Part shown: positions 7,859-16,083 of the stretch, piece after piece
Position numbering within the stretch: the stretch's first letter is position 1
Layout of the letters: every line of letters begins with the position of its first letter
NCBI RefSeq assembly: GCF_001657475.1
Contig: NZ_LXEY01000020.1
Span: forward strand, 1 to 64,000
Length of the DNA: 64,000 bases
Direction of reading: 5' to 3'
Origin: Enteractinococcus helveticum
Lineage (GTDB): Bacteria; Actinomycetota; Actinomycetes; Actinomycetales; Micrococcaceae
Position numbers and translations under genes: made by a program
Notes under the pieces: model-generated
Databases searched by the model: none
What the model was told of the DNA's origin: nothing
The model's input: the letters and a program-made list of their open reading frames with translations, nothing else

Positions 7859-8659
7859 ATGGCGATGGCAGAACACACTCCAGAAACCGTAGCTCCCATA
7901 CAGTCGGTGGACCGCGCCATACAAATACTGCAGTTCCTCACAGAGGCACCTGAATTGAGCACTTCAGAAATTGCTCGAAAGCTCGGAGTGCACCGATCAA
8001 CGGCCTCCCGACTGTTAGCGACGCTCGAATACCGCGACGTCGTCGAACAGGTATCAGAACGCGGAGCATATCGGTTAGGCCTGGGTATCTTGCGTATGGC
8101 CTATCCTGTCTCGACTCGATTTGATCTGGCACGTGACGGCCAAGCGATCTGTGATGCACTTGCCGAAACGACGCAAGAGACCACCAATATCGCTATTTTG
8201 GATCAGGGCCATGCGGTAACGATCACGCAGAGCACCGGACAACAGATGGTCGGCGTAGCAGGACAGTATGTCGGGCAACGTGTTCCTTTGCATGCGACGT
8301 CGACCGGCAAGCTCCTGCTAGCCTATGCCCCGGATGATGTTTGGCAACAGCTGGTGTCCCAACCACTTGAGCGTTATACCGACGCAACTCAGCAGGATGT
8401 GTCTCAACTTTCCGAAGAGCTGCACAGCATTCGACAACGAGGTTGGTCCGCTGCCATTGGCGAGTGGGAAGAGGGCATAAACGCGCTCGCAGTCCCGGTG
8501 TGGGACGCCACCGGTCAGCTGGTAGCCGTCGTGTCTGTCACGGCTCCGGCCTTTCGTATGCCGGAAGATCAGTTTGATGAATTTTTGATCCATGTCCAGG
8601 CGGCAGCCAAAGATTTTGAGGCGCGTTTGGGATTCTCACGAGTGATACCAACCGCCTGA
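7859..8659 (+). CDS. IclR-family transcriptional regulator
   Basis: The 266-aa protein has an N-terminal winged helix-turn-helix at about residues 15-75 (IQSVDRAIQILQFLTEAP and TSEIARKLGVHRSTASRLLATLE) and a C-terminal ligand-binding domain with the usual PLHATSTGKLLLAY and INALAVPVWD segments. IclR proteins bind small carbon-source metabolites and usually control an adjacent catabolic gene. Here the likely target is the DmdA/GcvT-like gene 176 bases downstream, whose leader carries two palindromes. GAGGGAGGAACACTATG gives a clear start. Effector unknown. Confidence 0.92.
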   Translation: MAMAEHTPETVAPIQSVDRAIQILQFLTEAPELSTSEIARKLGVHRSTASRLLATLEYRDVVEQVSERGAYRLGLGILRMAYPVSTRFDLARDGQAICDALAETTQETTNIAILDQGHAVTITQSTGQQMVGVAGQYVGQRVPLHATSTGKLLLAYAPDDVWQQLVSQPLERYTDATQQDVSQLSEELHSIRQRGWSAAIGEWEEGINALAVPVWDATGQLVAVVSVTAPAFRMPEDQFDEFLIHVQAAAKDFEARLGFSRVIPTA

Positions 8660-8719
8660 CGATCGCTGTAAGAAAACGCTCCAGCAAAGGCCCCGCACCC
8701 CTCTTTACGCGTGACGATT

Positions 8720-8776
8720 GTCACAGTAGGATGTGACGTAGTGCTGCATAGTGCGAACGATGTAGCACACTATGCA
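8720..8776. promoter_or_regulatory. Paired palindromes upstream of the dmdA-like gene (candidate operators)
   Basis: Two inverted repeats lie between the regulator and the enzyme gene. The first is GTCACA-N6-TGTGAC at 8720-8737. The second is TGCATAGTG-N14-CACTATGCA, with arms at 8745-8753 and 8768-8776. Their position, 60-115 bases before the start codon, fits operators for the neighbouring IclR protein. Binding is inferred only. Confidence 0.45.
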
Positions 8777-8834
8777 ACAGCGGGGGTGGTGCCGACTGAG
8801 CATCCCACCCTCCTTTCCCCAGGGGAGGACCACT

Positions 8835-10139
8835 ATGACTGCAAATTTCCCTTCCATCAATCAATCTGACCGCAACGTTCCAATCAACCTACGACAGTCG
8901 GGACCCACCCCGGTTGAAATGCTCATCGACACCAGGGTGAGGAAATCCCCGTATTGGCATCTGTCCATGGAGGCAGGCTGCTGGCGTGCATCGATCTATA
9001 ACCGCATGTATCACCCTCGCGGCTATGTCCGTCCTGAAGATGGCGGAATGATGGTGGAATACGATGCGCTGGTTAACCACGTAACCCTCTGGAATGTTGC
9101 CGTCGAGCGTCAGATCCAGGTCAAGGGCCCCGAAGCTGAGGCTTTCGTCAATTTTGTCATCACCCGAGACGCCACCAAGATTCCGGTGATGCGCGCACGC
9201 TATGTGATTCTGTGCAATGAACGCGGCGGGATTCTCAATGATCCGGTGTTGTTGCGTGTGGCAGAAGACGAATTCTGGTTCTCCATTTCCGACTCTGACC
9301 TTGAGCTGTGGCTACAAGGCGTCAACGTCGGTGGACGGTTTGACGTGGAAATCCAAGAGATTGACGTATCTCCCGTGCAAATCCAAGGACCCAAGTCGGT
9401 GGACTTGATGGTCGATCTGTTTGGTGACCAGGTCGCGGAGTTACCGCCCTATGGGTTGATGGCAAGTGATGTTTCCGGTCATGACGTGATCATCTCACAA
9501 ACCGGTTTCTCCGGAGAGAAAGGCTATGAGATCTACCTCTATGACGCTTCTCAGCACGCGGAAGTGCTGTGGAACGCCGTCCTCGAAGCCGGTGAAAAAC
9601 ACCAACTATCGGTGGTAGCTCCGGCGCACCATCGTCGTATCGCAGCCGGTATCCTGTCGTGGGGTCAGGATATGGATCAAGAGGTCTTACCGTTCCAGGT
9701 GAACCTGTCATATCAAGTACCGCGCGAGAAGCAGGCCGACTATATCGGCAAGTCTGCCCTTGAATCAGCTCGTGCCCAACTCGAAATCGGTCGTTACCCA
9801 TTTACGCATCAGTTGGTTGGCCTGATCATGGGTGGCTCACCGATTGATGACTACGCGCCAGACTTCTGGTTGATTTCCACAACTTCAGATAGCGAGCCGG
9901 CCGGGTACGTTACCTCACCGTGGTACTCACCCGAAATCGGGCAGAATATTGCGATGGCATATGTCCCGGTGGAACAATCGGCACTGGGCACTGAACTGTG
10001 GGTTCACCTTCCCGAACAATACGCAGACGTACCCGGCAGCCCCGTGGCAGCGCAGGTTGTTGAGATGCCATTTAGGGAATCGGTCAATCCGAATCAGCGT
10101 GAAATTCTGCGCGGCAAGGGCATGGACGCTGCTATCTAA
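8835..10139 (+). CDS. DmdA/GcvT-like aminomethyltransferase-fold demethylase
   Basis: The 434-aa product belongs to the glycine-cleavage T-protein fold, which transfers methyl or aminomethyl groups to tetrahydrofolate. Its pattern is closer to DMSP demethylase DmdA-type proteins than to GcvT: VTLWNVAVERQIQVKGPEA, RDATKIPVMRARY, GGILNDPVLLRVAEDEFW and SISDSDLELW, then VSPVQIQGPKS and GFSGEKGYEIYL. The N-terminus (about 60 residues before the fold) and total length exceed DmdA (about 370 aa). The ATG at 8835 is chosen over the frame's upstream ATG at 8772 because of AGGGGAGGACCACT directly before it. Likely regulated by the upstream IclR protein. Substrate (DMSP, a methoxylated aromatic or an N-methyl compound) unresolved. 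Confidence 0.78.
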   Translation: MTANFPSINQSDRNVPINLRQSGPTPVEMLIDTRVRKSPYWHLSMEAGCWRASIYNRMYHPRGYVRPEDGGMMVEYDALVNHVTLWNVAVERQIQVKGPEAEAFVNFVITRDATKIPVMRARYVILCNERGGILNDPVLLRVAEDEFWFSISDSDLELWLQGVNVGGRFDVEIQEIDVSPVQIQGPKSVDLMVDLFGDQVAELPPYGLMASDVSGHDVIISQTGFSGEKGYEIYLYDASQHAEVLWNAVLEAGEKHQLSVVAPAHHRRIAAGILSWGQDMDQEVLPFQVNLSYQVPREKQADYIGKSALESARAQLEIGRYPFTHQLVGLIMGGSPIDDYAPDFWLISTTSDSEPAGYVTSPWYSPEIGQNIAMAYVPVEQSALGTELWVHLPEQYADVPGSPVAAQVVEMPFRESVNPNQREILRGKGMDAAI

Positions 10140-10153
10140 TAGGCCCTCGACAT

Positions 10154-10189
10154 ACCGTGGGACTTCACTTGGTAGTGGAGTCCCACGGT
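10154..10189. terminator. Terminator between convergent genes
   Basis: ACCGTGGGACT pairs with AGTCCCACGGT around an inner TCACT/AGTGG stem. It separates the plus-strand DmdA-like gene from the minus-strand AlbA_2 gene and can act on both strands. Confidence 0.8.
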
Positions 10190-10206
10190 TGCGTTGAGGT
10201 GCCTGA

Positions 10207-11829
10207 TCAGCCGCTGTTTCGGTGCGGCGTGAAATCAAGGACATTGTGTCGGGAGCGAGCAGGGGGATGGTTAGCACCGTTGCTCCCTTCGACAATCTGA
10301 TCGATAAACTCCGAGATCCATGGCGGCAGAGGTTGCCAGCCCGTGAAGTACTTTTCTCGGTTCGAAACGTTTTCTGCGTGACTGTAGGTACTTCGCAAGG
10401 CTTGGGCGATTTCTTTTTCGCGAGCTTTGGGAAAGAGCTTGGCTCGCATCTCACCGTTGGTAACGGTCCGTTCAATGATCGGCAGTGTCCGCCAGTGTTT
10501 GAACGCCGACGACGCCGCATACGCGCCACCACCGCCGTGTTCACGTGCTGAAGCATTGACCAGCCAGGCGTAGAGAAAATCAAACTGGCACAACGAATTC
10601 AATAACGCATCGGTCTTGCGTGTCTTATTGTTATGCAACCCAAAGTCGTGCATCACATCGGGACGCACCAACGGATAGGTCCGTGCCCAGGACAGGCCTT
10701 CTGAGATCATGGCACCATTGTCATCGGCGTCCTCGTCAGTGGCATCGGCGGGACGTGAGGTAAACGGGTACTGATCGTGAGCGGAAGCTTCGATCTGCCC
10801 GTACCGAATCCAAGAGCTGTAGCGCGGGTGCGCAGGCGTGCGCTGAAACGGTCGCAGCACCAACTCGGGAATCAGTTCCCAACAGCCTAGCCGCACCGCT
10901 GCTGCTCCAAATAAATAAGCGGCCACAATCGTGGCCGCTACAGCGCTGGGGAACTTGGCAATGGAAGTGAACGCATCATACATGGTGCCGATGGTCTTGA
11001 TGGCTAAATCGTAGTCATCGGCAAGCATTGCCTCACATCCGACCCCAACGAGTCGTACCAACGGTTTGACCTTATCTTCGGCCAACACGATCTCTTCTCT
11101 GGTGTTTTGCAGGAAAATTTTCAGCTCAGCCCGATTACCCTGGCGAATATTAGCCCGAATCGCACTGGAGACTGTGTCATCTGCCAAAAACGGTTCCAGC
11201 GGCACATTGAGCTTGCCACCGGCACCGATAGCTTCGGCAAGTTTCGACATCAGAGAGTTGACGTCGCTGGTGGCTGCTTCTTTCATCTGGTGATCGTGTT
11301 TGGCAAGTACCGATGGCCAATCGCGATAACGCACCGGCGCGTTGCCGGCGCCGTCACGAATAAAAATTTCACCGGGCCGGAATACGGTTTTCGATTTCAT
11401 TCGACCCTTGCCATTGGGCGAGTTATATTGGCCAACTCGCATCATGGGCACCGGCAGTCCGGAGCGGGTGGAAAAGATAGCTATAACGACGACGTCACTG
11501 CCGTTGACCGTATGAACCTGCGAGACGACTTCAATATCGGCCTCAATATATTTGCCGATCTTGTCGCGCAGTGTCGCACCGTCGAACATCTGCGGGTTTT
11601 TGATTCGCCAGGGCGTAGTTGGCAGTGTGCCTTCGTCAGTGATGCCGATCAACATGTATCCACCGGGCGGACGATTGGCCATGGCGACTGCATCTTTGAC
11701 GAAATCTAGTTCGTGTTTACGATCGCGCAGGTCGAGCTCAACTTTAAACTCCAGCTGAGTCTGTTCGCCGAGTCGTAGAAGTTCTTGAAGTTTTTCCTCG
11801 TCCGTTCTTCCGTCCCATACCACTGCCAT
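10207..11829 (-). CDS. AlbA_2 (Schlafen-type) putative DNA-binding domain protein
   Basis: The 540-aa protein begins with an AlbA_2/divergent AAA_4 domain at about residues 10-190. This is seen in QLEFKVELDLRDRKHELDFVKDAVAMANRPPGGYMLIGITDEG, which has the usual E-FK...K-A-ANT-GG-L-IGV pattern, and in the later HTVNGSDVVVIAI and FIRDG segments. The remaining 350 residues have no domain I recognise; they look helical and contain an Ala/Val-rich stretch (AVAATIVAAYLFGAAAV) and His/Asn-rich parts. Stand-alone AlbA_2 proteins are regulators or nucleic-acid-associated proteins, and Schlafen-related ones are sometimes linked to defence. The ATG at 11829 is preferred to an upstream TTG at 11841. It is a single gene with no partner. 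Confidence 0.7.
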   Translation of the reverse strand: MAVVWDGRTDEEKLQELLRLGEQTQLEFKVELDLRDRKHELDFVKDAVAMANRPPGGYMLIGITDEGTLPTTPWRIKNPQMFDGATLRDKIGKYIEADIEVVSQVHTVNGSDVVVIAIFSTRSGLPVPMMRVGQYNSPNGKGRMKSKTVFRPGEIFIRDGAGNAPVRYRDWPSVLAKHDHQMKEAATSDVNSLMSKLAEAIGAGGKLNVPLEPFLADDTVSSAIRANIRQGNRAELKIFLQNTREEIVLAEDKVKPLVRLVGVGCEAMLADDYDLAIKTIGTMYDAFTSIAKFPSAVAATIVAAYLFGAAAVRLGCWELIPELVLRPFQRTPAHPRYSSWIRYGQIEASAHDQYPFTSRPADATDEDADDNGAMISEGLSWARTYPLVRPDVMHDFGLHNNKTRKTDALLNSLCQFDFLYAWLVNASAREHGGGGAYAASSAFKHWRTLPIIERTVTNGEMRAKLFPKAREKEIAQALRSTYSHAENVSNREKYFTGWQPLPPWISEFIDQIVEGSNGANHPPARSRHNVLDFTPHRNSG

Positions 11830-11877
11830 AGGTGATCCCAATCGTGAGAAATAGCTGGAGCCGCCGAGCGGTCCATG

Positions 11878-11905
11878 GGCTCCACCGAATAAACTCGGTG
11901 GAGCC
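11878..11905. repeat. Hairpin upstream of the AlbA_2 gene, in a 340-base gap
   Basis: GGCTCCACCGA and TCGGTGGAGCC form a perfect 11-bp stem around ATAAAC. No T-run follows on either strand, so it is more likely a leader structure or operator for the minus-strand gene starting at 11829 than a terminator. The remainder of the gap to 12176 shows no gene. Confidence 0.4.
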
Positions 11906-12176
11906 TTCTGACACTACGCTAGCGCAGATTTACGCCAAAACGACAGGGCACTGGACGACTTCTCAAGCTTTTATCATCGTGGAAATCTCATGGTTGGCTG
12001 TCGTTCAACTCGAATTGGCCTACCGCAGGCAACCCTCTTGCTCTGCCAGGACGCTCGCCGCCCGCGAAAGGTTCTTCCCGATAGGAGTGACGTCGTCACG
12101 GTTGCCTTGGCACGTCAGAATAATCTCCGCCTGGTCCTCTCGGTGATACGGTGATCAACGAATGTAAGGAATGACT

Positions 12177-13043
12177 ATGACACACCATCACACCTCGGAA
12201 GACAACTCCGCACACTGGACAAGCCCAGCTGACCAACACATCAACCAGTCCCAATACTGGCAGGGGCAGGCTGGCCCATATTATGACCCGGCTCAGCACT
12301 ACTACGATCCGAATAACCCAGCGGCCTGGCATCAGGCCACCCACATGCCAAACGGGCATTCACCTCGCAAGCCCGTGTATCAGCAGTGGTGGTTCATCAC
12401 GATTCTGGTGGTGTTGGCCCTGGGTGGGATCGCTATTGCGCTGGCCGTGGCATCCAGTCAGACCTCCAATGATGACGTCGCGCAACAGCCCGGATTGGAT
12501 GGACCGGCGGCACCGTTGGCTCCCGAAGCATCCGAAGAGTCCCTCAACCCTGACGACTTGCGGGTTGAACGCTCTGATGACGGCCAATTCGTGCTGCCAG
12601 ACGGTGGCACCGATGAACAGGCGCTTGCGACCGTTCAAGAACGCATCGACGACGGATACTCGTATTACGGGCCCACCGATTTCATTGATCTGCTGCGCTA
12701 TGAAGGCTATCAAAACGGGGCTATCGAATATGCACTGAATACCGCGAACGTCGACTGGAATGAACAAGCGCTGGGGACCGCACAGCGCATGAGCGACAGT
12801 GAATACAGTGGCTACTCGGCACAAGAGATTCAAGAGTCGCTGAGCAGGTCGGGCTTTATGGACGATGAGGTTCAGCATGCACTGGACAACATCGATATTG
12901 ATTACAATGCCCAGGCGCTGCAAGCATTGGAATCATATACAGAAACTTTCGATGACTACTCTGAAGCTGAGCTGCGCCAGTATCTGGAATATGCTGGGTT
13001 CCAGGACTCCGAAATCGACCATGCCTTTGACAATATTGACTAG
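12177..13043 (+). CDS. Membrane-anchored Ltp-repeat protein
   Basis: The 288-aa product has a Tyr/His/Gln-rich N-terminal segment (1-70), one membrane helix at about 73-93 (WWFITILVVLALGGIAIALAV), an acidic linker and three tandem copies of an Ltp (host cell surface-exposed lipoprotein) helical repeat at about residues 146-192, 197-243 and 247-288. Each repeat has the pattern AL..A......YS...L.. L...GF.D.E...A.DN..IDYN. Ltp-type repeats are known from phage TP-J34 superinfection-exclusion lipoprotein and from many Gram-positive surface proteins. Here anchoring is by a transmembrane helix, not a lipobox. The second ATG (12177) fits the TAAGGA ribosome-binding site better than the first at 12171. 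Role in phage exclusion is only inferred. Confidence 0.8.
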   Translation: MTHHHTSEDNSAHWTSPADQHINQSQYWQGQAGPYYDPAQHYYDPNNPAAWHQATHMPNGHSPRKPVYQQWWFITILVVLALGGIAIALAVASSQTSNDDVAQQPGLDGPAAPLAPEASEESLNPDDLRVERSDDGQFVLPDGGTDEQALATVQERIDDGYSYYGPTDFIDLLRYEGYQNGAIEYALNTANVDWNEQALGTAQRMSDSEYSGYSAQEIQESLSRSGFMDDEVQHALDNIDIDYNAQALQALESYTETFDDYSEAELRQYLEYAGFQDSEIDHAFDNID

Positions 13044-13126
13044 TCACACCCCAGGTTTTTCCTAGCCGTTTCGCGGTTTGGACCACTGCCAAAAGTGTGG
13101 GATTCTAATACTGTCAATGCGTGTTG

Positions 13127-13198
13127 GGATCCTTGGTTCCGTTGATCAACAACGGACCACGATCCAAGAGTCCCGGGAGGAAATGACCCGGGACTTTT
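13127..13198 (+). promoter_or_regulatory. Two-hairpin leader with a terminator just before thrE
   Basis: An imperfect hairpin at 13127-13165 (TGGTTCCGTTG pairing with CAACGGACCA, extended by GGATC/GATCC) is followed at 13169-13195 by a perfect 9-bp stem AGTCCCGGG/CCCGGGACT and TTTT. The terminator ends only 20 bases before the thrE start, and GGAGGGAGGG follows it. It may end the upstream Ltp transcript or work as an attenuator for thrE. Confidence 0.6.
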
Positions 13199-13217
13199 CC
13201 TTGGAGGGAGGGCGGCT

Positions 13218-15041
13218 GTGGCCAACGAGCAACGCGGTATATCTGAGGCTGAAGAGCAAGTGGAACCACAAACTGGTCAAGAGTCGGTGGATGAACTCCA
13301 CAACCCGCAGGAGCCACCCGCCGAGGTGAGTATCATGCCGGTGATCCGCCCGGCGGTGACCCTGCCGAACCCAGATGTGGACGCACGCCAGATGGCTCCG
13401 CAGGTTACCGAACCTGAGACGGCCCCGGAAGACCCGGTTCCGACCTCGGTGCTTGCGGCCGGCGATGATCCTGAGACGGTTGTGCCGTTACGGGAACCGC
13501 CCAAACCGGAACAGGAAGCCGCCTACGTCCAGGAAAAAACTGCGCCGGATACCCGAAAGTTCCCGGCGCTGACAACGTGGCGCCAAGCCTTCCAGGGGCT
13601 TACGGATCGCACCAAAGCCAAAAGTGCTGACCATGATGGGGATTGGGCCAGCTTTACCGAAGAATATACGCCCTACACCGAAGCGCTGCCCACCCAGGCT
13701 CTACGCCTGGTTGACCGGCTGCAGGATTCGCCCTATCAACTCACCGGGGCTCGCTATAAGGCCGTTGCTGAGGCCAAAGAAGCCCATAACACGATGCTGC
13801 TTGCCCTCAAGCTGGGCGAGACGATGTTTCGTTTCGGTGCCGGTGCTTTGGAGGTTGAAACTTCGATCATCGTGGTGACCCAAGCCTATGGGGTGTTTGA
13901 TGCCGAAGTTGATATCACCAACCAGTCCATTTCGCTGAATTTTGCACCGGTTGGTGAGCCACCAGCGACCTACCAACGGGTGGTCCGCACCTGGGGCTCC
14001 GACTACGCAGGCCTGGCAGATTTACACCAGCTGGTGACCGAAATTGCTGCTGGCGCGGTCGAGCGCGACGACGCACATGCCCGACTCGCCGCCATTCGAC
14101 AGCGTAAGAAAACATTTCCCACTTGGGTGTCGTTTCTTGCCAATGGTGTGTGGGCCTCCGCCTTCGTCATTTTCATCGGGGGCTCGTGGTTCTCAGCACT
14201 GCTGACCTTGGGCGTCACCGCGCTGATCATGGCAACCGTGTATCTGATGGGACGATTGCGCGCTCCAGATGTTTTTGCCACGATGGCCGGTGGGCTCATG
14301 GCTACACTCATCGCCTTTGGGCTGTATTGGTCCGAAGTGTTTCGCGACCCAGCCCTGATGATCGCCGCCTCACTGCTAACCCTGGTGCCGTCGTTACGCA
14401 TCGTGTCAGCAGTCCAGGACGGTATTAACGGCTTCCCGGTGACCTCCGCCGGACGTATGGTGTCCTCGGCATTAGTTTACGTGGGGCTGGTAGCGGGCAT
14501 CACGGTAGGCATTGTGACCTTCAGTATGCTGGACGCCCCCGAAATCGACATCACCGCTATGCCGTCGCGCCAATATCCGTATTGGTTAATCACCGCGATC
14601 GTAGCCATTGCCGCGATGGGAATGTCCATAGCGGAACAAACTCGGATGCGACTTATTTTGCCGACCGGACTCGTCTCGGCAGTGGGCTACCTGGTATATG
14701 TCGGCGCAGTAGAACTTGGCTTAGGTCCCAGCATTGCACCGGCGGTTGCCGCCGTCGTCGTAGGGTTTTGCGCTCGCATTGTGGCGCTGAGCCTGGGGGC
14801 ACCCCAGCTGGTGGTTGCGGTTCCGGCCAGCATTTTCTTACTCCCCGGGCTCATGATTTTCCGGGCGATGTATGAAATCGGGACCAACGTGGAGATGATG
14901 TCAGGCGGGGTGATGGTGTTGCTCCAGGCCTCGGTCATTATCATGGCCATGGCATCGGGGCTGGTTCTCGGTGATGCCCTGGCGCGGCCGCTGACTTCCG
15001 GGCTGAAGTCCAACGAACGACGTCGTTCGGGGCACCGCTAG
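13218..15041 (+). CDS. ThrE-type threonine/serine exporter
   Basis: The 607-aa protein has a long hydrophilic, Pro/Glu-rich N-terminus of about 140 residues. The ThrE N-domain follows (LRLVDRLQDSPYQLTGARY..., LALKLGETMFRFGAGALEVETSII and then Y.V.DAEVDITNQSISL), and then about ten membrane helices from residue 300 on. The two conserved parts match the paired ThrE domains (PF06738-type and PF12821-type). Such proteins export threonine and serine in corynebacteria by proton-motive force. The start is GTG with GGAGGGAGGG eight bases upstream. It is preceded by a hairpin leader that may attenuate it. Confidence 0.88.
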   Translation: MANEQRGISEAEEQVEPQTGQESVDELHNPQEPPAEVSIMPVIRPAVTLPNPDVDARQMAPQVTEPETAPEDPVPTSVLAAGDDPETVVPLREPPKPEQEAAYVQEKTAPDTRKFPALTTWRQAFQGLTDRTKAKSADHDGDWASFTEEYTPYTEALPTQALRLVDRLQDSPYQLTGARYKAVAEAKEAHNTMLLALKLGETMFRFGAGALEVETSIIVVTQAYGVFDAEVDITNQSISLNFAPVGEPPATYQRVVRTWGSDYAGLADLHQLVTEIAAGAVERDDAHARLAAIRQRKKTFPTWVSFLANGVWASAFVIFIGGSWFSALLTLGVTALIMATVYLMGRLRAPDVFATMAGGLMATLIAFGLYWSEVFRDPALMIAASLLTLVPSLRIVSAVQDGINGFPVTSAGRMVSSALVYVGLVAGITVGIVTFSMLDAPEIDITAMPSRQYPYWLITAIVAIAAMGMSIAEQTRMRLILPTGLVSAVGYLVYVGAVELGLGPSIAPAVAAVVVGFCARIVALSLGAPQLVVAVPASIFLLPGLMIFRAMYEIGTNVEMMSGGVMVLLQASVIIMAMASGLVLGDALARPLTSGLKSNERRRSGHR

Positions 15042-15055
15042 CGCTGACAGGCCGG

Positions 15056-15769
15056 TTAGAACAGCTCGGATTGTGCGGGCTGGTGGTTCGAATTGGCGGC
15101 CCAGTCGATGGGTTCGACGCCGTGGCTGGCCAGGAACTCGTTGGTTTTGGAAAACGGTTTGGAACCGAAAAAGCCCCGGCGGGCGGATAATGGCGAAGGA
15201 TGGGCCGAGGTGAGGACCAACGTGTCGTCGGCGGTGAAGCGCGGGGCCAGAGTTCTGGCTTGACCACCCCACAGGATCACGACCAGGGGAGTACCACGGG
15301 ATGCCAGTCCATCGATGACCGCATCGGTGATGGTCTCCCAGCCGAGATTTCTATGTGATCCGGCGGCATGTGCGGTCACGGTCAGGACCCGATTCAACAG
15401 GAAAACTCCTTGGGCTTCCCAGCCGGATAGATCGCCTGTGTCGGCCGGAGCGATGCCGAGATCGTCTTGGAGCTCTTTATAGATGTTGACCAGAGACCGG
15501 GCCAGTGGGCGAACCTCAGGATCGAGCGCGAAACTCAGCCCGACCGCGTGGCCCGGGGTGGGGTAGGGGTCTTGGCCGACGATGAGTACCTTGACTTCGT
15601 CAAAGGGCATACTGAAGACCCGCAACACGTTGTCGGCAGCGGGCTCGATATGCTCGCCGTCGTCACGGCGCGAGGCGATGTGTTCCATGAGCGTGTGCAG
15701 TTTGTCGGATACCGGTTCCAGGATGGGATACCACGACGGATGAATTTCGGGCCAAGTGGAAAAGGTCAT
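15056..15769 (-). CDS. ung: Uracil-DNA glycosylase
   Basis: The 237-aa enzyme excises uracil from DNA to start base-excision repair. The family-1 UDG motifs are present: the water-activating Asp in VGQDPYPTPGHAVGLSFA (GQDPY, residues about 70-75), the LLNRVLTVTAHAAGSH region that includes the uracil-specificity Asn, and the C-terminal HPSPLSARRGFFGSKPFS loop with the catalytic His. Length is normal. It is convergent with thrE (15 bases between stop codons) and divergent from the DUF3263 gene. Confidence 0.95.
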   Translation of the reverse strand: MTFSTWPEIHPSWYPILEPVSDKLHTLMEHIASRRDDGEHIEPAADNVLRVFSMPFDEVKVLIVGQDPYPTPGHAVGLSFALDPEVRPLARSLVNIYKELQDDLGIAPADTGDLSGWEAQGVFLLNRVLTVTAHAAGSHRNLGWETITDAVIDGLASRGTPLVVILWGGQARTLAPRFTADDTLVLTSAHPSPLSARRGFFGSKPFSKTNEFLASHGVEPIDWAANSNHQPAQSELF

Positions 15770-15843
15770 GCGGTTAGCCTAACGAATCTGAAGGCATGCG
15801 GTAGTTTAGACTGGTGGCGATGAATGGATCTGAGAGGGGTAGC

Positions 15844-16083
15844 ATGGCTGGGTTGAGCGATATCGACCAGCAGATGCTGGAGTTTGAAAAACGCTCCTGG
15901 CATTACGCGGGTGCCAAAGATCGGGATATTTCCGATACATTTGGGATGACGCCGACCAGGTATTATCAAAAGCTGGCGCGGCTGATTACCACAGAACAGG
16001 CCTATGCCTATGACCCAATGTTGGTCGAGCGCCTGTTGCAATCCCGTTCCACAATGCACCGTGCAGAAGGTATGGCATCTTGA
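15844..16083 (+). CDS. DUF3263 domain protein
   Basis: This small protein (79 aa) matches the actinobacterial DUF3263 family, with features L..ID..ML.FE..SWHYAGAKD.DI.D.FGM.PTRYYQ.L. The pattern looks like a helix-turn-helix (DISDTFGMTPTRYYQKLARL), so DNA binding is plausible but unproven. The ATG at 15844 follows GAGAGGGG at the right distance. An upstream GTG at 15814 would add 10 unconserved residues. It overlaps the next gene by four bases (TTGA), which suggests coupled translation. Confidence 0.8.
   Translation: MAGLSDIDQQMLEFEKRSWHYAGAKDRDISDTFGMTPTRYYQKLARLITTEQAYAYDPMLVERLLQSRSTMHRAEGMAS

Noticed and set aside
15773..15783. GTTAGCCTAAC between ung and DUF3263, like an IdeR-box core
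   Set aside because: Only the 11-base core fits, flanks do not, and it lies at the start codon; TAGGCT is also a common -10 type in such genomes.
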